From positions 1,488,001 through 1,552,000 of the forward strand of contig NC_013947.1 in the NCBI RefSeq assembly GCF_000024545.1: DNA of 64,000 bases, written 5' to 3'. Below, one piece after another: positions 1 to 9,280 of this stretch. Both the position numbers and the translations under genes were made by a program. Numbering within the stretch: position 1 is the first letter of the stretch; each line of letters starts with the position of its first letter. This DNA comes from Stackebrandtia nassauensis DSM 44728 (GTDB lineage Bacteria > Actinomycetota > Actinomycetes > Mycobacteriales > Micromonosporaceae). The notes under the pieces were generated by a model. It did not search any database. It was not told the DNA's origin and saw only the letters and a list, made by a program, of their open reading frames with translations.

Positions 1-51
1 GGCCGCGACCTTGCCCGGTTCGGGCCCGCACCCGGCCCGTCGGCGGCATGA
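1..51 (+). CDS. possible C-terminal tail of an upstream gene (partial)
   Basis: Frame 1 is open from the window edge to a TGA at 49-51 (16 codons, Ala/Pro/Gly-rich end). It stops 22 bp before the next start and lies on the same strand, so it could be the end of an upstream gene in the same operon. The stretch is too short to identify, and chance is possible in DNA this GC-rich. Confidence 0.25.
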   Translation, partial: GRDLARFGPAPGPSAA

Positions 52-73
52 TGAGCGGCGGGGAGGGACCGCC

Positions 74-1696
74 ATGACCGTGCTGACCGAGGCCGTCACC
101 TTGACCGCTCTGCAACTGCGCGACGACGCCGAGGTACTCGACGCGCTGTCGGGCTCCGTGGCCGCCGCCGAGGCCCGCGCACTGCACGGCTACGCCCGGC
201 AGTGCCGCCGCGCCGCCTGCGATCTCGGCCGGGCCGCCTACGCGATGGAGGCCTGCCAGGGCAACCGTCCGGCGGCCCACCGCATCAGCATGCGGCCCCG
301 GCCGGTCACCGAGATCGCCGAGGAACCCGCGGCGGTGATCGCGCGGGTCGCGCACGGCATCCGGCGGGCCTCGCTGCGGCTGACCTCGGTGTTGACCCAC
401 CCCGACCTGGCCCGGCAGCTGTGGCGCTCGCCCCGGCGGGCGGTGCACGCGTGGGCGCGGCTGCTGGCGGCGCTCACCGACCCCGGCGGGCTGGGCTATT
501 CGGTGTCGGCGGTGCGCCGCGACGAGCGGCTGCCGCACCGTCCCACCCGGCTGGCCGGCGCCTACAAGACCCCGATGCGGGTCCTGGCCGGGCTGGCCGC
601 CTACGCGGGCACGGTCACCGGACAGGAGAGCCTGGCCGCGCGGGTCGCGGTACTGGCGATGCGGCTGCGGATGGCCGACATCGTCGAAGACCACCCCGAG
701 ATGACCGAGTACGAGCCACTGCGGCGGCTCATCGACGCCCTGTTCGACGACCGACAACTGGACGCGGTGCGGGCGTTCCGCCAGATCCAGCGGGACCGGG
801 GCACCGAGACCGCGATCGCGCTGCTGGCACCGGCCTTCACCGAACTGGGCGCCACCCTGGCACTGCTGGACGAGAACCCGTTCAACGACCGCTTCGGCTG
901 GAACGTGCTGGTGGGGGAGCGCGTCACCGTCGAACCGCTGGCGGGCGTCAACCTGGACCGGGTCGCCGGTTTCGACACCGGCGCGGGCCGCGCCGAACTC
1001 ATGGCCGCCCCACCGGAACTGTCGATCGGCGCGGGCATCGCCGACTACATGGACGCCATCGCCGACCTGGGCACCCGGGGCCTGATCGCGATCCGCGAGA
1101 CCCGCGGCCCCGACGGCCTCACCCGCTACCTGCTGCTGGCGCCGGGCATGGCGGTCGGCGCCCCGCGTCAGGAGTCACCGCAGGACCTGGTGGGCGCCAT
1201 CAACAACGTGCTGCGTCCCGACTCGCCCTACACCCGCGCCATCATGAAGGCGCTGCTGCACGCGGGCGTACCCGGCGGCGTCGACCTGGCCCTCGTGGGC
1301 CACAGCGAGGGCGGCGCGGCGGCCATGAACCTGGCGGGCAACGCGGGATTCTGCGCCCGCCACACCGTCACCCACGTGATCGCCATCGGCGCGCCCATCG
1401 ACGCCAAACGCGCGATCGACCGGCGCACCAAGGTGGCGTCCATCGTCAACTCCCACGACTTCGTGCCCACACTGGACGGACTGAACATCCGCTCGATGGG
1501 TGGCGAACCGCGCGGCTGGTACATGCGCGAGTACACCGACGACACCCACGAGTTCCCGGCCTGCCACTCGGCCCGCGCCTACGCGAAGAACCTGCGCGTG
1601 GACGTCCCGGACGCGGCCACCCACATCGACGCCATGCTCGCCGCCCACCGGGGCGAGCCGGTGCGCACGCTGGTGTACTGCCTCAGCGACGACTGA
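74..1696 (+). CDS. alpha/beta-hydrolase (lipase-like) protein
   Basis: 540 residues from the ATG at 74, chosen because a GGGAGGG ribosome site lies 7 bp upstream; the frame is open further back but without a better site. The C-terminal third has the nucleophile elbow GHSEGG, with the likely catalytic Ser near residue 411. Candidate Asp (NSHDFVP, about 462) and His (about 517) would complete a triad. The first 300 residues are mostly helical, with Arg/Ala-rich stretches and no signal peptide, so the protein is probably cytoplasmic. Fold and serine-hydrolase chemistry follow from the motif; the substrate is unknown. It converges on the importer operon, ending 10 bp before that operon's last gene. 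A PE-PPE-type or lipase family is possible. Confidence 0.75.
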   Translation: MTVLTEAVTLTALQLRDDAEVLDALSGSVAAAEARALHGYARQCRRAACDLGRAAYAMEACQGNRPAAHRISMRPRPVTEIAEEPAAVIARVAHGIRRASLRLTSVLTHPDLARQLWRSPRRAVHAWARLLAALTDPGGLGYSVSAVRRDERLPHRPTRLAGAYKTPMRVLAGLAAYAGTVTGQESLAARVAVLAMRLRMADIVEDHPEMTEYEPLRRLIDALFDDRQLDAVRAFRQIQRDRGTETAIALLAPAFTELGATLALLDENPFNDRFGWNVLVGERVTVEPLAGVNLDRVAGFDTGAGRAELMAAPPELSIGAGIADYMDAIADLGTRGLIAIRETRGPDGLTRYLLLAPGMAVGAPRQESPQDLVGAINNVLRPDSPYTRAIMKALLHAGVPGGVDLALVGHSEGGAAAMNLAGNAGFCARHTVTHVIAIGAPIDAKRAIDRRTKVASIVNSHDFVPTLDGLNIRSMGGEPRGWYMREYTDDTHEFPACHSARAYAKNLRVDVPDAATHIDAMLAAHRGEPVRTLVYCLSDD

Positions 1697-1706
1697 ATCC
1701 GGGCTG

Positions 1707-2918
1707 TCAGTTCGCGATCGCCAGCACCGTGGTGCGGGAGTCCTCCAGCCAGTGCGGTCCCGCCGGGGCGGGGAACCGGGCCGTCTCGCCGCGCACCAGT
1801 CGGCGTCGTCCCGAGTAGTCGCTGAGGATCGCGCCGTCGGCGGCCACCGCGACCAGTTCGTCCTCGACGCGCAGCAGCGCCGGGCCGTCGATGTCGGCCG
1901 CGATCGCGACCGTGCCGGTTCGCAGGGCCTCCAGGACCGCCGCCACCGTCGGCTCGCCGTCGGGGACCAGGACCCAGGTGGTGGGTTGGCCGAGCGGGCG
2001 GTCGCGGCCGGGTTCGTGGAAGTCGGAGCCGCCGATCGCGGTGGTGGCCGTGCCGTTGGCCAGCCACCACGCCAGTGGGCCGCTCCAGGTGCGGTCGCGC
2101 CAGGTGCAGTGCCACACCTCGGCCAGCGGGGCGGGGCGGGACAGGTGCTGGCGCCAGGCGCAGTCGACCGCGATGGGGTGGTTGACCGACAGCAGGCCAC
2201 CGGCGGCCTCGGTGGTCTCGAGCCAGTGTTGGGCCGGACGGCGGAAGTCGATCCACGGCAGCGGCCCGAAGGCGTTGGCGTGCCCGCGTTCGGTGGTCAC
2301 CTCCTGGCCGGGCAGCAGCAGGACGCCGTGCCGGTCACCGGCGGCGGCCAGGTGCGGGTGGTGGCTGACGGTGTTGTGGTCGGTGACCGCCAGGAAGTCC
2401 AGCCCGGCGGACGCCGCCGACGCGGCGAGCGCGTCGAGGCTGAGCGTCCCGTCGGAGTGCTCGGAGTGGGAGTGCAGATCGCCCGCCGCCCAACGCATCC
2501 CGGTGGGAGCGGGCAGGTCGCGGCGGGGACGGCGCTCGGTGGCGACCGGCACCCGTTCCTCGACGCGGGTCACCGGATCGGCCGAGGTCGCGATCGTGAC
2601 GGTGTACTCCAGCGGTTGCGGCACCCGGTGCAGACCGAGCACCACATTCCACTGTCCGGTTTCGAGTTCGCCCGGCAGGTAGCCGGGGGTCGCGGCCGAC
2701 TCGCCGATCTCACAGCGGTCGCGGGCGCCGCCCGACCAGCCCCGAAAGCCTTCCGCGCCAAAGCAACCCAGGTCCAGCACGCCGCCCGCGCGCGGGTACT
2801 CCAGCCGCACCCGCACCGCGTTCGTCCCGGTGGGCACCTCGAACGGCAGGTACCGGTAGAAGCCCTCGGCCCGATCGCCGGGCGTCCAGACACCGGTCAG
2901 TGTGGTCTCGGCCGCCAT
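1707..2918 (-). CDS. PHP-domain metal-dependent phosphoesterase (CehA/McbA-like)
   Basis: 403 residues from the ATG at 2918. The N-terminal 140 residues look like a beta-sandwich. They are followed by a PHP domain with its metal-binding signatures: DLHSHSEHSDGT, VTDHNT, VNHPIA and GGSDFHEPG. Proteins of this type hydrolyse phosphoesters with a di- or trinuclear metal centre. The gene is the last of the importer operon, 23 bp after the ATPase gene. That position suggests it cleaves the imported compound, perhaps a glycerophosphodiester or sugar phosphate. The context argument is inference; no transmembrane segment or signal peptide is seen. Confidence 0.8.
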   Translation of the reverse strand: MAAETTLTGVWTPGDRAEGFYRYLPFEVPTGTNAVRVRLEYPRAGGVLDLGCFGAEGFRGWSGGARDRCEIGESAATPGYLPGELETGQWNVVLGLHRVPQPLEYTVTIATSADPVTRVEERVPVATERRPRRDLPAPTGMRWAAGDLHSHSEHSDGTLSLDALAASAASAGLDFLAVTDHNTVSHHPHLAAAGDRHGVLLLPGQEVTTERGHANAFGPLPWIDFRRPAQHWLETTEAAGGLLSVNHPIAVDCAWRQHLSRPAPLAEVWHCTWRDRTWSGPLAWWLANGTATTAIGGSDFHEPGRDRPLGQPTTWVLVPDGEPTVAAVLEALRTGTVAIAADIDGPALLRVEDELVAVAADGAILSDYSGRRRLVRGETARFPAPAGPHWLEDSRTTVLAIAN

Positions 2919-2941
2919 CGCAGTTCCCCGTTTCCTGGCCG

Positions 2942-4018
2942 TCAGCCGCCGTTGATGAGGGTGCCGTCGCCGTCGCGGTAGACCAGCAGCCGTCCCGGGA
3001 CCGGTTTCAGGTGCACCCTCTGGCCCGGTGTGGGTTCGTCCTCTTCGGGCACCGTCGCGCCGACGTTCAGTTCGCCGCAGGCCACCGTCACCAGTGTCGA
3101 GGTCCCCAGGTTCTCCAGGATGGACACTTCGCCGGTCAGCCCGGGGCCCTCGCCCACGGTCAGCTCCAGGTACTCCGGCCGCACGCCGACGACGACCTTG
3201 TCGCCCTCGCCGACCTGCGGCGCCACCGGTTCCGGCAGCGCCAGCCTGTCGTCGCCAATCACCAGTTCGCCGTCGGTGACGGTGCCCGGCAACAGGTTCA
3301 TCGGGGTCGAGCCGATGAAGTTGGCCACGAAGGTGTCGGCCGGGCGCGAGAACACCTCGCGCGGGGTGCCCAGCTGCCGGATCTGGCCCGCGTCCATGAC
3401 CGCGATCCGATCCGCCAACGCCAGCGCCTCGGCCTGGTCGTGGGTGACGAAGACCGTGGTGACGCCGAGCTCGCGCTGGAGCTTCTTCAGGAACGTGCGC
3501 GCCTCCAGCCGCAGCCGGGCGTCCAGGTTCGACAGTGGCTCGTCGAACAGGAACACCTGCGGGTGGCAGGCCACCGCCCGCGCCAGCGCGACCCGCTGCT
3601 GCTGCCCGCCCGACAGCGCGCCGGGCTTGCGGTCCAGCAGTTTCGCCAGCCCCAGCTGACCGGAGACCTCGTCGACCTTGGCGTAGCGTTCGGCCTTGGG
3701 ACGGCCCTTGATCTTGAGCGGGTAGGCGATGTTGTCGGCCACCGACATGTGCGGGAACAGCGCGTAGTCCTGGAACACCATCGCCACCTCGCGGGAGCCG
3801 GGCGGCTTGCGGGTCACGTCGCGCTCCCCGATGGACAGTGTCCCCTTGGTGGCGTCCTCCAGGCCCGCGATGGTGCGCAGCAGCGTGGTCTTGCCGCAGC
3901 CGGACGGGCCCAAGAGCGCGAAGAACTCGCCGTCGGCGATGGACAGGTTCAGGTCGTCCAGGGCCTTCACCCCACCGGGGTACACCTTGGTCACGGCCGT
4001 CAGATCGATACCGGACAT
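2942..4018 (-). CDS. ABC importer ATP-binding protein, MalK/UgpC type
   Basis: 358 residues, the usual length for the carbohydrate-type (CUT1) ATPase. The Walker A GPSGCGKTT spans residues 37-45. The LSGGQQQR signature, the Walker B FLFDEPLSNLDARLR and the H-loop VTHDQAEA follow in order, and the last ~120 residues form the TOBE/OB regulatory part. It energises the two permeases encoded upstream. Its ATG overlaps the stop of the upstream permease gene by one base (TGATG), so translation is probably coupled. Having an operon-specific ATPase rather than a shared one is common for Ugp-like systems. Confidence 0.95.
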   Translation of the reverse strand: MSGIDLTAVTKVYPGGVKALDDLNLSIADGEFFALLGPSGCGKTTLLRTIAGLEDATKGTLSIGERDVTRKPPGSREVAMVFQDYALFPHMSVADNIAYPLKIKGRPKAERYAKVDEVSGQLGLAKLLDRKPGALSGGQQQRVALARAVACHPQVFLFDEPLSNLDARLRLEARTFLKKLQRELGVTTVFVTHDQAEALALADRIAVMDAGQIRQLGTPREVFSRPADTFVANFIGSTPMNLLPGTVTDGELVIGDDRLALPEPVAPQVGEGDKVVVGVRPEYLELTVGEGPGLTGEVSILENLGTSTLVTVACGELNVGATVPEEDEPTPGQRVHLKPVPGRLLVYRDGDGTLINGG

Positions 4019-4899
4019 CAGCTCTTGATACCTCCGTGGAAGCGGAAACCGTAGCGGCGTGCGACGAACAGGTACAGCACCACGACCGGCAGCGAGTACA
4101 CCAGCGAGAACGCGCCCAAAAGCGCCAGGTTGGGTTGACCGGCCTCGGTGTACATGGTCTGCATGAGCACCGCGCCGGGTTGTTTCTCAGGGTCGCGCAA
4201 CAGGATGAACGGGACGAGGAAGTTGCCCCACACGTTGACCACCGACCACACGGTGATGGTGGCCAGGCCGGGCGCGATGAGCGGCGCGACGACGTCCTTG
4301 AGGGTGCGCAGCGGCGAGGCGCCGAACACCCGGGCCGACTCCTCATAGGACTTCGGGATGGTGTCGATGAAGTCCTTGAGCATGAAGATCGCCGCGGGCA
4401 GCAGTCCGCCCGCCATCACCAGCATCACCGCGAACCGCGAGTCGATGCCCAGCGACGGGTGCACCCCGGCGCCGATCTCGGAGATCAGCAGGTACAGCGG
4501 CACCATCGCCGCCGTCCCGGTGACCACACTCGACAACAGCAGCAGGATGTACAGCAGCGCGTCCCGCCCCGGTATCCGCACCCGCGACAGCGCGTAGGAC
4601 GCCAGCGCCGCGCCGACGACCACGAAGACCGTGGTCCCGGCCGCCAGCAGGATCGAGTTCACCAGCGACGACATGGCGTAGCGGTTGTTGGCCAGGGTGG
4701 CGAAGTTGGACAGCGTGAACTCCGGGAAGCCCACGGCGAAGCCGGGACTGGAGTCGAAGGGCGCCGAGATCAGCCACAGCAGCGGCAGCGCGAAGAACAC
4801 CGCGATCAGACAGCTGGCGACGTAGAAGCCGATGCGGGCGGCGACCTTGCGGGCCACCTGCCGCGCCTCGTCGTGACCGGCGGCGGGTTTGGTCGTCAT
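4018..4899 (-). CDS. ABC importer permease, MalG/UgpE type
   Basis: 293 residues with about six membrane helices, the first near residues 27-48. The EAA loop with the conserved glycine (EESARVFGASPLRTLKDVV) contacts the ATPase. This is the second inner-membrane channel subunit of the CUT1 importer. It overlaps the upstream permease gene by four bases (ATGA) and the ATPase gene by one base, so the complex is synthesised from one transcript. Confidence 0.95.
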   Translation of the reverse strand: MTTKPAAGHDEARQVARKVAARIGFYVASCLIAVFFALPLLWLISAPFDSSPGFAVGFPEFTLSNFATLANNRYAMSSLVNSILLAAGTTVFVVVGAALASYALSRVRIPGRDALLYILLLLSSVVTGTAAMVPLYLLISEIGAGVHPSLGIDSRFAVMLVMAGGLLPAAIFMLKDFIDTIPKSYEESARVFGASPLRTLKDVVAPLIAPGLATITVWSVVNVWGNFLVPFILLRDPEKQPGAVLMQTMYTEAGQPNLALLGAFSLVYSLPVVVLYLFVARRYGFRFHGGIKS

Positions 4900-5864
4900 T
4901 TCGGGTTCCTCCGCCGCAGCATCCGCAGGTACACCAGCGCCAGCACCACGTTGGCCAACAGGATCAACAGCGAGATCGCACCGCTGTAACCCAGCTGGCC
5001 GTCCAGAAGGCCGGTCTTGTACACGTACACCGCCGCGATCTCGGTGTCGTCACCCGGACCGCCCGCCGTCAACAGGAACGGCGTGAAGTCGTTGAACGTC
5101 CACAGTGTGATCAGCAGCGTGTTGGTGAGGATGTGGCCGCGGATGTGCGGGAACACCACGTCCCGCAGCGTCTGCGCGTTGGAGGCACCGGCCAGCCGCG
5201 CGGTCTCCACATGCGAGGGCGGGACCGCCGACAGCGCCGCGCCGTACAGCATCATCGAGAACGCCGTGCCGCGCCAGATATTGAAGATCACAATGGACGC
5301 CAGCGGGTACTCCACCAGCCAGGCCAGCCCCGGCGTGTTCAGCACCGCGTTGACGGTGCCGCCGTCGCGGTCCAGCATCGCGATCCACAGGAACGCCACC
5401 ACCGAACTGGGCAGGATCCACGCCAGCAGCACCAGCGTCTCCACGGTGCGCCGCAGCCAGCCGGAGACGTTGCGCAGCGACCAGGCCAGCGCGAAACCGA
5501 GCCCGTTCTGCCCCAGCACCGCCGACAGGCCCACGAACAGCAGCGTCAGCCACAGCGAGTGGTAGAACGCCGGATCACCGAGCACCTTGGTGACGTTGTC
5601 GATCCCGACGAAGTCGGGACTGACGTGGTTCTCGCCGCTGCGCTCGTAGTTCGTCGCCCCGATGTAGAGCGTCCACAATGCGGGGAACAGCAGGAACACG
5701 CCGATGAGCAGCAGCGCCGGAGCCACGAACCCGATGGCCCGCAACCGCCCCAGCCCGACCACGTCGGTGTCGGCCTTGGCCTTGGGGGTGCCGACCGCCG
5801 AGACACCCGCGTGGCTGGGCGCCTCGACGGCCGGACCGTCAGCTTCCGGAGACTTTGTCTGCAC
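4896..5864 (-). CDS. ABC importer permease, MalF/UgpA type
   Basis: 322 residues from a GTG at 5864 that has a GAGGA site 8 bp upstream; a TTG at 5879 in the same frame is possible but less well placed. Six membrane helices follow a disordered N-terminus, and the EAA loop (ETARLAGASNAQTLRDVVF) is clear. This is the first channel subunit of the importer. With the GTG start, the first 26 bp lie inside the end of the solute-binding protein gene, a longer overlap than elsewhere in the operon. Confidence 0.93.
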   Translation of the reverse strand: MQTKSPEADGPAVEAPSHAGVSAVGTPKAKADTDVVGLGRLRAIGFVAPALLLIGVFLLFPALWTLYIGATNYERSGENHVSPDFVGIDNVTKVLGDPAFYHSLWLTLLFVGLSAVLGQNGLGFALAWSLRNVSGWLRRTVETLVLLAWILPSSVVAFLWIAMLDRDGGTVNAVLNTPGLAWLVEYPLASIVIFNIWRGTAFSMMLYGAALSAVPPSHVETARLAGASNAQTLRDVVFPHIRGHILTNTLLITLWTFNDFTPFLLTAGGPGDDTEIAAVYVYKTGLLDGQLGYSGAISLLILLANVVLALVYLRMLRRRNPK

Positions 5865-7287
5865 CGACGATGTCCTCAAGAGCCTTCTGGTATTCCTTGG
5901 CCGCCTCGGCCGCGGACTTGCCCTCGACGACCGCGTAGGTCGCCTTCTGCAACGCCTCCGAGACCTTCACGTACTTGCCGTCGGAGGGACGGAACCGGGT
6001 CACCGGCACCACGTCCTCGGCGATGAAGGACAACAGCGGGTCGTCGGCCAGGATGTCGGAGTTGACGTCCTCGCGCTGGGTGATGCGCGGCGTGTCGCCG
6101 ACCTCTTCCTTCACGGCCTTGGCCGAGCCCATGAACTGCATCAGTTCCCACGCCTGCTGCGGGTACTTGGTGTTGGGGTTGATCACCTGGGTGCCGCCGC
6201 CGGACATCGACACGAAGTCCTGACCGTCCACACCCGAACCGGGTTTCATCGACGGGATCTTGGCGAACCCGACATCGGAGTCGCGGTTCTTCATCGGGGC
6301 GACGCTGGAACCGGGCGAGACGACGTCACGCCAGAAGTAGTCGCCCTCCATCATGATCCCGACCTTGTCCTTGGAGAACCGCTCCTGGGCCTTCTGCCGA
6401 CCCTGCGCCTCCTTCTGCAGCGTCGCGTCGCCCAGGCCGCCCTGGTAGGTGTCCTCGTAGACGCCCAGGACGTCGCGGATGGCGTCGGTGTCGCCCTGCC
6501 ACTTGCCGTCCTGGAAGATCTCGTTGCCGGTGCCCGCCAGCAGCGGCAGGAACGCCTCCATCGTGGTGGACTCGCCCATCGCGGTGCCCGCGTTGATCTG
6601 CAACGGGGTCACGCCCTTGGCCTTCTTCTTGATCTTCTCGGCCGCGTCGATGATGTCGGCCCAGCTCTTCGGCTGCCAGTCACCCGGCAGTCCCGCCTTC
6701 TTGAACACGTTCTTGTTGTAGAACACGACCCGTCCGTCGGTGCCCTTCGGCACGCCGTACTTGTCGCCCTTGTAGGTGCCGTTGGCCTCGACGTTGTCGG
6801 GGATCTGCTTCCAGCCGTCCCACTTCTCCATGCTGTCGGCGCCGACGACCTTCTCCAGCGGCAGGATGTACTCCGACTCGGCGAACTCGCCCACCCAGAT
6901 GCCGTCGATGTCGATGACGTCGGCGCCCTTGCCCGAGTCCAGGTCGAGCCCGATCTTGGACTTGTACTTGGCGTCGTCGACGCCCTGCGGCTCGAACTTC
7001 ACCTTCGCGGTGATGCCCTTCTTCTTCTGGGCCTTCTCGAACTGCGGGATTACCCACTCCTCGATCCACTTGGCGCCGATCGCGTTCTTGCCGTCGGCGA
7101 TGGCGTTGGAGGTGATCGTGAGCGTGTACTCCTTGGCGTCGGCGTTCTTGTTCGGGTCGGTCGCGGCGTCGTTTCCGCCGCCCAGACACCCGGCGGCCAG
7201 CACGCCGACCAGGCCGAAGCTGGTGGCGGCCGAGACCGCGCGAGCAACCGGTTGCCGATAGCCGGACGCGGGCTTCTTGTGTCGCAT
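5839..7287 (-). CDS. extracellular solute-binding lipoprotein of an ABC importer
   Basis: 482 residues from the ATG at 7287, preceded by a GAAGGA site; longer in-frame starts have no leader logic. The N-terminus has basic residues, a hydrophobic stretch and a lipobox (GVLAAGC), so it is probably a diacylglycerol-anchored lipoprotein on the outer face of the membrane. The body reads as a family-1 (cluster D) periplasmic-type binding fold with a C-terminal VIxP-like SGGGTQVINPNTKYP segment, typical of sugar or glycerophosphodiester binders. It is the first gene of the operon 7287-1707. Substrate is not predictable from sequence; the PHP esterase at the operon end hints at a phosphoester. Confidence 0.9.
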   Translation of the reverse strand: MRHKKPASGYRQPVARAVSAATSFGLVGVLAAGCLGGGNDAATDPNKNADAKEYTLTITSNAIADGKNAIGAKWIEEWVIPQFEKAQKKKGITAKVKFEPQGVDDAKYKSKIGLDLDSGKGADVIDIDGIWVGEFAESEYILPLEKVVGADSMEKWDGWKQIPDNVEANGTYKGDKYGVPKGTDGRVVFYNKNVFKKAGLPGDWQPKSWADIIDAAEKIKKKAKGVTPLQINAGTAMGESTTMEAFLPLLAGTGNEIFQDGKWQGDTDAIRDVLGVYEDTYQGGLGDATLQKEAQGRQKAQERFSKDKVGIMMEGDYFWRDVVSPGSSVAPMKNRDSDVGFAKIPSMKPGSGVDGQDFVSMSGGGTQVINPNTKYPQQAWELMQFMGSAKAVKEEVGDTPRITQREDVNSDILADDPLLSFIAEDVVPVTRFRPSDGKYVKVSEALQKATYAVVEGKSAAEAAKEYQKALEDIVGADKVSGS

Positions 7288-7666
7288 GGGAGATCCTTCA
7301 ATCACGAGAAGTGCGCGCACGGCGGCGGGGAGCGTGTGGTGCGCGATCTTGAGAACCCAGACATTATTCACGGCGGGCGATACCGCGTCAACAGCTCGAC
7401 GTCGCGCTCGGGGGGATTGAAACGAGCCGGCGTGGAGCGACAGCCGCAGCCTGTGTTGGGCAGGCCGGGCGCTCTACCGTGTTGGGTGTGTCATGCACGG
7501 GAGCGCACTCCACGCCGGCTCGGTATTGGGTTGCCAGGGTGTTGAAAAGATGTCGAACTAACAGCATGCCCCGGACTTCCCGTGGGCGCAAGCGATTTGT
7601 CCGGGCAAACACGTTGTGGCACATAACATCTTGATCTCACACTAGCCGTCGATGAGGATGGTGGCC
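7288..7666. other. intergenic region between divergent genes, with long inverted repeat
   Basis: This 379-bp gap separates the importer operon from the PNPOx-fold gene and must carry both promoters. It holds a perfect 15-bp inverted repeat (arms 7423-7437 and 7508-7522) and, inside it, two copies of GTGTTGGG (7453-7460, 7479-7486). No gene is convincing here. No LacI- or ROK-type regulator is encoded nearby. Confidence 0.6.
7423..7522. repeat. perfect 15-bp inverted repeat with 70-bp spacer
   Basis: CGAGCCGGCGTGGAG at 7423-7437 is exactly matched in inverse orientation at 7508-7522. The spacer contains a GTGTTGGG direct repeat 26 bp apart. It lies 136 bp upstream of the solute-binding protein start. 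It could be an operator pair for a looping regulator, a structured RNA, or terminal repeats of a tiny element; no clear target duplication flanks it. Confidence 0.6.
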
Positions 7667-8269
7667 ATGGGACACGTCTATGAGGAGATAAACGAGCGGC
7701 TGGCCGCGTTCATCGACGAGCAGCCGATGTTCTTCGTGGGCACCGCTCCCAGCGGCGACTCCGGCCACGTCAACGTCTCGCCCAAGGGCATGGCGGGCAC
7801 CTTCAAGATCCTCGGACCGCACCGGGTCGCCTACCTCGACTGGGGCGGCAGCGGCGTCGAGGGCACCGCCCACATGCGCCAGAACGGCCGGGTGTGCGTG
7901 ATGTTCTGCTCCTTCGGACGCAGCCCCAAGATCCTGCGGCTGCACGGCACCGGCACCCCGGTGCTGCGCGGCGAGCCCCGGTTCGCCGAACTGCTGGCCC
8001 GTTTCGACGCCGCGCCGGACGTCCACGGGGTGCGCGGCGTCATCGAGGTGGACGTGACCCGGGTGTCGGACTCCTGCGGCTACGGCGTCCCGTACATGGA
8101 GCTCAAGGGCGACCGGACCATGCTCGTCGACGTCAACGAACGCCGCAGCGACGCCGACATCGCCAAACGACGGCTGGAGACCAACACGCTCAGCCTCGAC
8201 GGCCTGCCGGGCGTGGCGGGCACCGCCGCCGAGGCCCGTTACCGCCGCAAGCTGGAGGCCGACCACTAG
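7667..8269 (+). CDS. pyridoxamine 5'-phosphate oxidase-fold protein
   Basis: 200 residues from the ATG at 7667, preceded by GAGG. An in-frame ATG at 7652 lies upstream of that site and is less likely. The N-terminal split-barrel pattern ([20 protein letters not shown], then [21 protein letters not shown]) is that of the PNPOx-like flavin-binding family. Members of this type often bind FMN or F420 and act on small molecules or in stress responses. It is a single gene; the exact cofactor and substrate cannot be told. Confidence 0.82.
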   Translation: MGHVYEEINERLAAFIDEQPMFFVGTAPSGDSGHVNVSPKGMAGTFKILGPHRVAYLDWGGSGVEGTAHMRQNGRVCVMFCSFGRSPKILRLHGTGTPVLRGEPRFAELLARFDAAPDVHGVRGVIEVDVTRVSDSCGYGVPYMELKGDRTMLVDVNERRSDADIAKRRLETNTLSLDGLPGVAGTAAEARYRRKLEADH

Positions 8270-8310
8270 GTGCCGCCGCGGTATGGACGGCGGCGGATAA
8301 GCTCGATTCC

Positions 8311-9207
8311 ATGACTGTTCGCGCTGCCCTGAAACCGGGTGTCCAAACTCCGCGTCGCGAGGTACCGGCGCACATCGTCAAGCCCGAGTACGTCGGCAAA
8401 CCCAAACCGCAGCCGTTCACCGGCTCGCACGTCAAGGACGCCGACACCATCGAGCGGATGCGCATCGCGGGCAGGCTGGCGGCCGATTCGCTGGTCGAGG
8501 TCGGCAAGCAGATCAAGCCGGGCGTCACCACCGACGAGCTGGACAAGTTCGTGCACGAGTACCTGTGCGACCACGGCGCCTACCCGTCCACCCTGGGCTA
8601 CAAGGGCTTCTGGAAGTCCTGCTGCACCTCGCTCAACGAGGTGATCTGCCACGGCATCCCCGACTCGACCGTCGTCGAGGACGGCGACATCGTCAACGTC
8701 GACATCACCGCCTACATCAACGGCGTGCACGGCGACAACAACGCCACCTTCCTGGTCGGCGACGTCGACGAAGAGGTCCGCACCCTTGTGGAGCGGACCT
8801 ACGAGGCGACGATGCGCGGCATCAAGGCCGTCGCGCCCGGGCGTGAGATCAATGTGATCGGACGCGTCATCGAGGCCTACGCCAAGCGTTTCGACTACGG
8901 CGTCGTGCGTGACTTCACCGGCCACGGCATCGGCGAGTCGTTCCACTCCGGACTCCACATTCTGCACTACGACAACCCCAAGCAGAAGACCATCATGGAG
9001 CCCGGCATGACCTTCACGATCGAGCCGATGATCAACCTGGGCACCTACCGGCACGACATGTGGGCCGACGGCTGGACGGCCGTCACCAAGGACCGCAAGT
9101 GGTCGGCCCAGTTCGAGCACATGATCGTGGTGACCGAGACCGGCCACGAGATCCTCACCATGCCGACCTCGGGCCCCTCGGCGGGCACTCCCGAGAAGTA
9201 CCGCTAG
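8311..9207 (+). CDS. map: type I methionine aminopeptidase
   Basis: 298 residues from the ATG at 8311. It removes the initiator Met from nascent proteins and uses two metal ions. The metal ligands are visible: Asp in [15 protein letters not shown], His in [11 protein letters not shown], Glu in TIEPMINLG and the final Glu in FEHMIVV. The N-terminal extension ([11 protein letters not shown]) is the linker typical of actinobacterial type Ic enzymes, which carry a proline-rich extension. A bidirectional terminator follows 17 bp after the stop. Confidence 0.96.
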   Translation: MTVRAALKPGVQTPRREVPAHIVKPEYVGKPKPQPFTGSHVKDADTIERMRIAGRLAADSLVEVGKQIKPGVTTDELDKFVHEYLCDHGAYPSTLGYKGFWKSCCTSLNEVICHGIPDSTVVEDGDIVNVDITAYINGVHGDNNATFLVGDVDEEVRTLVERTYEATMRGIKAVAPGREINVIGRVIEAYAKRFDYGVVRDFTGHGIGESFHSGLHILHYDNPKQKTIMEPGMTFTIEPMINLGTYRHDMWADGWTAVTKDRKWSAQFEHMIVVTETGHEILTMPTSGPSAGTPEKYR

Positions 9208-9224
9208 CCAACCCGAACGTGAAG

Positions 9225-9266
9225 AAAGCCCCGCGCCGCGGCTGACCCCTCGCGACGCGGGGCTTT
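9225..9266. terminator. bidirectional intrinsic terminator
   Basis: An 11-bp GC-rich stem (9225-9235 with 9256-9266) flanked by A and T bases on both sides lies between the convergent map and FtsX-type permease genes, so it can end both transcripts. Confidence 0.8.
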
Positions 9267-9280
9267 CGCTTGTTTCCGTG

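Noticed and set aside
1707-4346. Fusion of the PHP esterase with upstream codons into an 879-residue protein
   Set aside because: The upstream part is another frame of the ATPase and permease genes; the ATG at 2918 starts the real domain.
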